The notes under the pieces: model-generated
Told to the model about the DNA's origin: nothing
The model's input: the letters and a program-made list of their open reading frames with translations, nothing else
The model's database searches: none
In this document: positions 34,087-36,416 of the stretch, piece after piece
Position numbering within the stretch: position 1 is the first letter of the stretch
Layout: every line of letters starts with the position of its first letter
Assembly (NCBI GenBank): GCA_003168355.1
Contig: PMSQ01000090.1
Coordinates: 16,731 to 53,146 of the forward strand
DNA length: 36,416 nt
From: Acidobacteriaceae bacterium
GTDB taxonomy: Bacteria; Acidobacteriota; Terriglobia; Terriglobales; Acidobacteriaceae
Reading direction: 5' to 3'
Position numbers and translations under genes: made by a program

Positions 34087-34115
34087 TAATATCGGGTACC
34101 CGAAACCACCCAAAG
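34087..34115 (-). promoter_or_regulatory. Candidate promoter with embedded 12-base palindrome
   Basis: On the minus strand, upstream of the phosphopantetheinyl transferase gene, TTGGGT and TATTAT are spaced 16 bases apart, a weak sigma-70 match. Between them lies the perfect palindrome TCGGGTACCCGA (34092-34103). This placement would suit a repressor operator. It is short enough that chance is possible. Confidence 0.35.
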
Positions 34116-34147
34116 CGGGAACCGCAATCCGACACCATGGTGTGAAG

Positions 34148-35911
34148 CTATCGTTTCAAGGGCAGAACGCGCTTCATCGGCACAGGAGAACATCCGTCGA
34201 TCAACTCAACATTGCCGGCCCGGTTGTAGGTATGAATGCCCGAGAGTCCTTTCCAATGTTCGGGAGTAATGGTTTTGAAGGGCCGTTCAGAATACCGCTG
34301 TTTGGAGAGTTCAGTGATCTCATTGAAAGAGACGCTGTAGCCGTAGGAAGGAGCGCAGCTCTGGCTGGGCCTGATCAGGCGATTGTGATTGCGAAAGACA
34401 CGGCCAGCGCCGCGGTTTCTTCGAACGTCCGTGGAGATCGGATTTCCCGGATGAAAATGCCAATCTCCTGTGAGCGATGCCGAATAGAACAGCAAAAGAC
34501 AGCCGGAGCGCGAACTCGACTCGACGCCTGTGGTCGTGAACCACCATAGTTCCTCATGCTCCCAGATCGTTGTATCGACAAACCTGCCTTCCAACAGAGT
34601 CGCCTCACGAACCCACTTGTCGGGAAATTGCTGGCATCGAAAAAGATCGACAGAATTGGAATCGAAGGACTCGGGAATCATGAAGATCTCGGATCCAGCC
34701 CGGAAGATGTGGGGATAAGAATAGTGGTTGCTGGGATGATCAAGACAAAGCACTGGCGGTCCCAGTTCGCCCTGCGGCGAGACTTCCGAACATGCGATGC
34801 CTGCCCGCTTCTTTTGATAGGAATAGTCTTCGAAAAAGGCCCAGCATCTGCCCTCGTGTTCAAAGACAAAAGGATCGGCCCAGAAATGACCTTTAGGAGG
34901 ATCGATCCACCGGAAGCCAGAGAAATCAGAATCGGAGTCGAAATCATAGAGCGGTTTCCTATTGACGCGGCTGGCAATTCTCCAATGCTGCACCGTCTCC
35001 TTGCGAAAGGGATACAGGATCGCTTTCTTTAAGAGACTTGGCCCGAGCCATGGCAGCATATCGCGGTTGGCGGGGGTCCTGTAGATGCCACGTTTCCCCT
35101 GGTACGGAGCAGAGGGGATCGCCCGTTCGAGCAGGTAGTCCCATCCGAACCGGTGCAGCTCATTGAGTTTCCGGATGATCAAATCCGAGGATCCCCAATA
35201 CGGTGTGAATCGATTTCGGGAGACACTTAAAGTGTGCTCGGTCGCGAATAGCGACTTGCAAAGCACCAGCCCTCCGTCCAGATCTTCGGTGAGAACCTGC
35301 AGAATCACGCCCGATAGCGGAGAGCCTTCACGCAATTCCCAGAAATGGGCAGGGCCGCCACGATAGAACTCATTGTCTCCGTGGTGATACGACCAAACAC
35401 CGTAACGGGCAGCTTGCAAGATGTCGCCGTGGAGGATGTTGAATCCAAATCGAATGAGAACATCGAGATTCTTCGCCCGAATTTTCTCCAGAGCATGGGT
35501 GGGGAAGCGATGAACAAACTTCTCTCCCACCGGTTCGACTTCAAGCGTCTCGATTCCGGAGAGCAGGGCCCTGCAATCCACATTGGCCAGCGGGTCGTTG
35601 GCTGGCCTCATTCGCGCGTCGAGGCGAAGGTAAAGATCGTAAAGCAAGCGCCTTCTCAGTTTCGCATCCGAGATGTGCCGCAGAAAGCTGAGGGCACGTG
35701 AGTTCGGTGGCTTGCCCGGCGCCAGCTTCTCCGCAGTAGTCTTTCTGACAACGAGCAACTCGATTCCTGCGAAATTACTGGCTTTGATATCTTCGATGAT
35801 CCGCGCAAGAAAGGCGGAAATCTCGTCAAAGGAATCCAAAAGTAGGCCTATCCGCAGAGGAGCGCGGTCCGCGGAAGAGACGCGATAATAACTGTTCGCA
35901 GCACTAACCAT
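34148..35911 (-). CDS. Formyltransferase-like domain fused to a GINT1-type beta-propeller
   Basis: Residues about 15-260 resemble a methionyl-tRNA/sugar formyltransferase N-terminal domain: RIGLLLDSFDEISAF, VLIRFGFNILHGDIL, then VWSYHHGDNEFYRGGPAHFW and LDGGLVL. The His and Asp of the usual N-x-H...D catalytic set are kept, but the Asn position reads Ser (SYH), so formyl transfer is doubtful. Residues about 330-587 look like the five-bladed propeller domain found in glucosamine inositolphosphorylceramide transferase-type proteins: HFWADPFVFEHEGRCWAFFE, IFMIPESFDSNSVDLFR and WWFTTTG. The whole acts perhaps on nucleotide or lipid-linked amino sugars, which is inference. The frame extends to a TTG at 35950, but the ATG at 35911 is preferred. 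No partner overlap is seen, and gaps of 111 and 160 bases flank it. Confidence 0.72.
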   Translation of the reverse strand: MVSAANSYYRVSSADRAPLRIGLLLDSFDEISAFLARIIEDIKASNFAGIELLVVRKTTAEKLAPGKPPNSRALSFLRHISDAKLRRRLLYDLYLRLDARMRPANDPLANVDCRALLSGIETLEVEPVGEKFVHRFPTHALEKIRAKNLDVLIRFGFNILHGDILQAARYGVWSYHHGDNEFYRGGPAHFWELREGSPLSGVILQVLTEDLDGGLVLCKSLFATEHTLSVSRNRFTPYWGSSDLIIRKLNELHRFGWDYLLERAIPSAPYQGKRGIYRTPANRDMLPWLGPSLLKKAILYPFRKETVQHWRIASRVNRKPLYDFDSDSDFSGFRWIDPPKGHFWADPFVFEHEGRCWAFFEDYSYQKKRAGIACSEVSPQGELGPPVLCLDHPSNHYSYPHIFRAGSEIFMIPESFDSNSVDLFRCQQFPDKWVREATLLEGRFVDTTIWEHEELWWFTTTGVESSSRSGCLLLFYSASLTGDWHFHPGNPISTDVRRNRGAGRVFRNHNRLIRPSQSCAPSYGYSVSFNEITELSKQRYSERPFKTITPEHWKGLSGIHTYNRAGNVELIDGCSPVPMKRVLPLKR

Positions 35912-36071
35912 TCTTACAGAGCGTACTAGAATCCCGGATGAACAAAGCAATTCATTCTTTCTGGGTGACCACGCTATGCACGCATCTTCAAGTCAGGAGC
36001 CGGTGGGCAGCAGGAAGCCCAAGGCCTGGCGCAAATTTCAAGAATTCGAGTACAACGCGTTCGAAGAAGAA

Positions 36072-36416
36072 TTACGCGGAGATGTTCTCTGATCGCCTGT
36101 CTGCGGGCGGCAACTTGCCCGGTGTCGCGCCGGCGGCCAATGCCTTAGTATCAGGTGTCGACGTCTGCCGCGCAACCGCCGGCTCGGTGATGCAATACTT
36201 CACCAGGCACCAGAGCGCGCGCAAGCCATCCTTCCACTGGATTTTTTTGCCTTCTTCATACGTACGGCCCCAATAGCTGATGCCGACTTCGTAGATGCGC
36301 AGATTCCGCCTGGCGATCTTCACCGTGATCTCAGGCTCGAACCCAAAACGCTTTTCTTCCAGAGGAATGGATTGGATGACCTCGCGCCGGAACACTTTGT
36401 AACAAGTCTCCATGTC
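36072..36416 (-). CDS. GT2 glycosyltransferase, DPM1/GtrB-like (3' part; 5' end outside window)
   Basis: The frame runs off the right edge of the window. The visible 114 codons begin [13 protein letters not shown], the conserved acceptor-side motif of dolichyl/polyprenyl-phosphate hexose synthases of family GT2. [33 protein letters not shown] and [14 protein letters not shown] follow, all typical of the end of the catalytic domain. The last about 38 residues are a low-complexity Ala/Thr/Pro tail without hydrophobic helices, so membrane anchors seen in some relatives are absent. Family members charge polyprenyl phosphate with a hexose. Whether this one does is inferred from the visible third of the protein. 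Confidence 0.8.
   Translation of the reverse strand, partial: DMETCYKVFRREVIQSIPLEEKRFGFEPEITVKIARRNLRIYEVGISYWGRTYEEGKKIQWKDGLRALWCLVKYCITEPAVARQTSTPDTKALAAGATPGKLPPADRRSENISA

Noticed and set aside
1-36416. CRISPR arrays, tRNA or rRNA genes, insertion sequences, integrases
   Set aside because: I saw no regularly spaced repeats, no tRNA-like sequences and no transposase or integrase motifs on either strand. The long repeat pair is a coding-module duplication rather than a mobile element.

Overview
The window is a 36 kb envelope-polysaccharide locus from a GC-rich Gram-negative bacterium. An Acidobacteriota member (class Terriglobia) is my best guess. The guess rests on the family make-up, namely exosortase-A (XrtA/PEP-CTERM) type polysaccharide genes in a genome rich in Ig-like and beta-helix lipoproteins. 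It also rests on a dispersed-repeat-like stretch near 1612-1657 of a type I associate with that phylum. The taxonomic call is inference, and no rRNA or tRNA is present to test it.

Layout, left block on the plus strand (6-10807): a Wzz/GumC-like chain-length determinant, an ExeA-like AAA ATPase, a bacterial tyrosine kinase, a polyprenyl glycosylphosphotransferase that starts each repeat unit, an O-antigen ligase/polymerase-like membrane protein, an asparagine-synthase-like amidotransferase, and a protein made of two fused GT4 glycosyltransferases. Several are joined by ATGA overlaps. This is the order and content of an XrtA-associated EPS operon. The exosortase itself, an outer-membrane export pore and any PEP-CTERM cargo are not in the window.

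Middle (10804-16645): a second amidotransferase and a heparinase II/III-type protein run leftward. They are divergent from an AlgD-like GDP-mannose 6-dehydrogenase, which points to a uronic-acid-containing polymer.

Right block, all on the minus strand (36416 down to 16665). It reads, from its 5' end: a GT2 cut by the window edge, a formyltransferase-like/beta-propeller fusion, a 4'-phosphopantetheinyl transferase, then a complete sulfation set. The set is bifunctional ATP sulfurylase/APS kinase, a TauE/SafE-type anion transporter, the PAP phosphatase CysQ, a 66-codon remnant of a polysaccharide pyruvyltransferase, and a PAPS-dependent sulfotransferase. A GT2 and a Wzx-like flippase follow directly. 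After a possible terminator comes a second transcription unit: a lipoprotein with Ig-like domains and a beta-helix, a methyltransferase, a GT2, a second closely related beta-helix protein, a GT4 and another methyltransferase.

Taken together: AlgD would make GDP-mannuronate, the glycosyltransferases would build a lipid-linked repeat, and the amidotransferases, methyltransferases and sulfotransferase would decorate it. The flippase and ligase/polymerase would move and join it, and the Wzz/tyrosine-kinase pair would set chain length. The most notable inference is that this locus makes a sulfated, uronate-containing exopolysaccharide and carries its own PAPS supply and PAP disposal. This is inferred from gene content and has not been shown.
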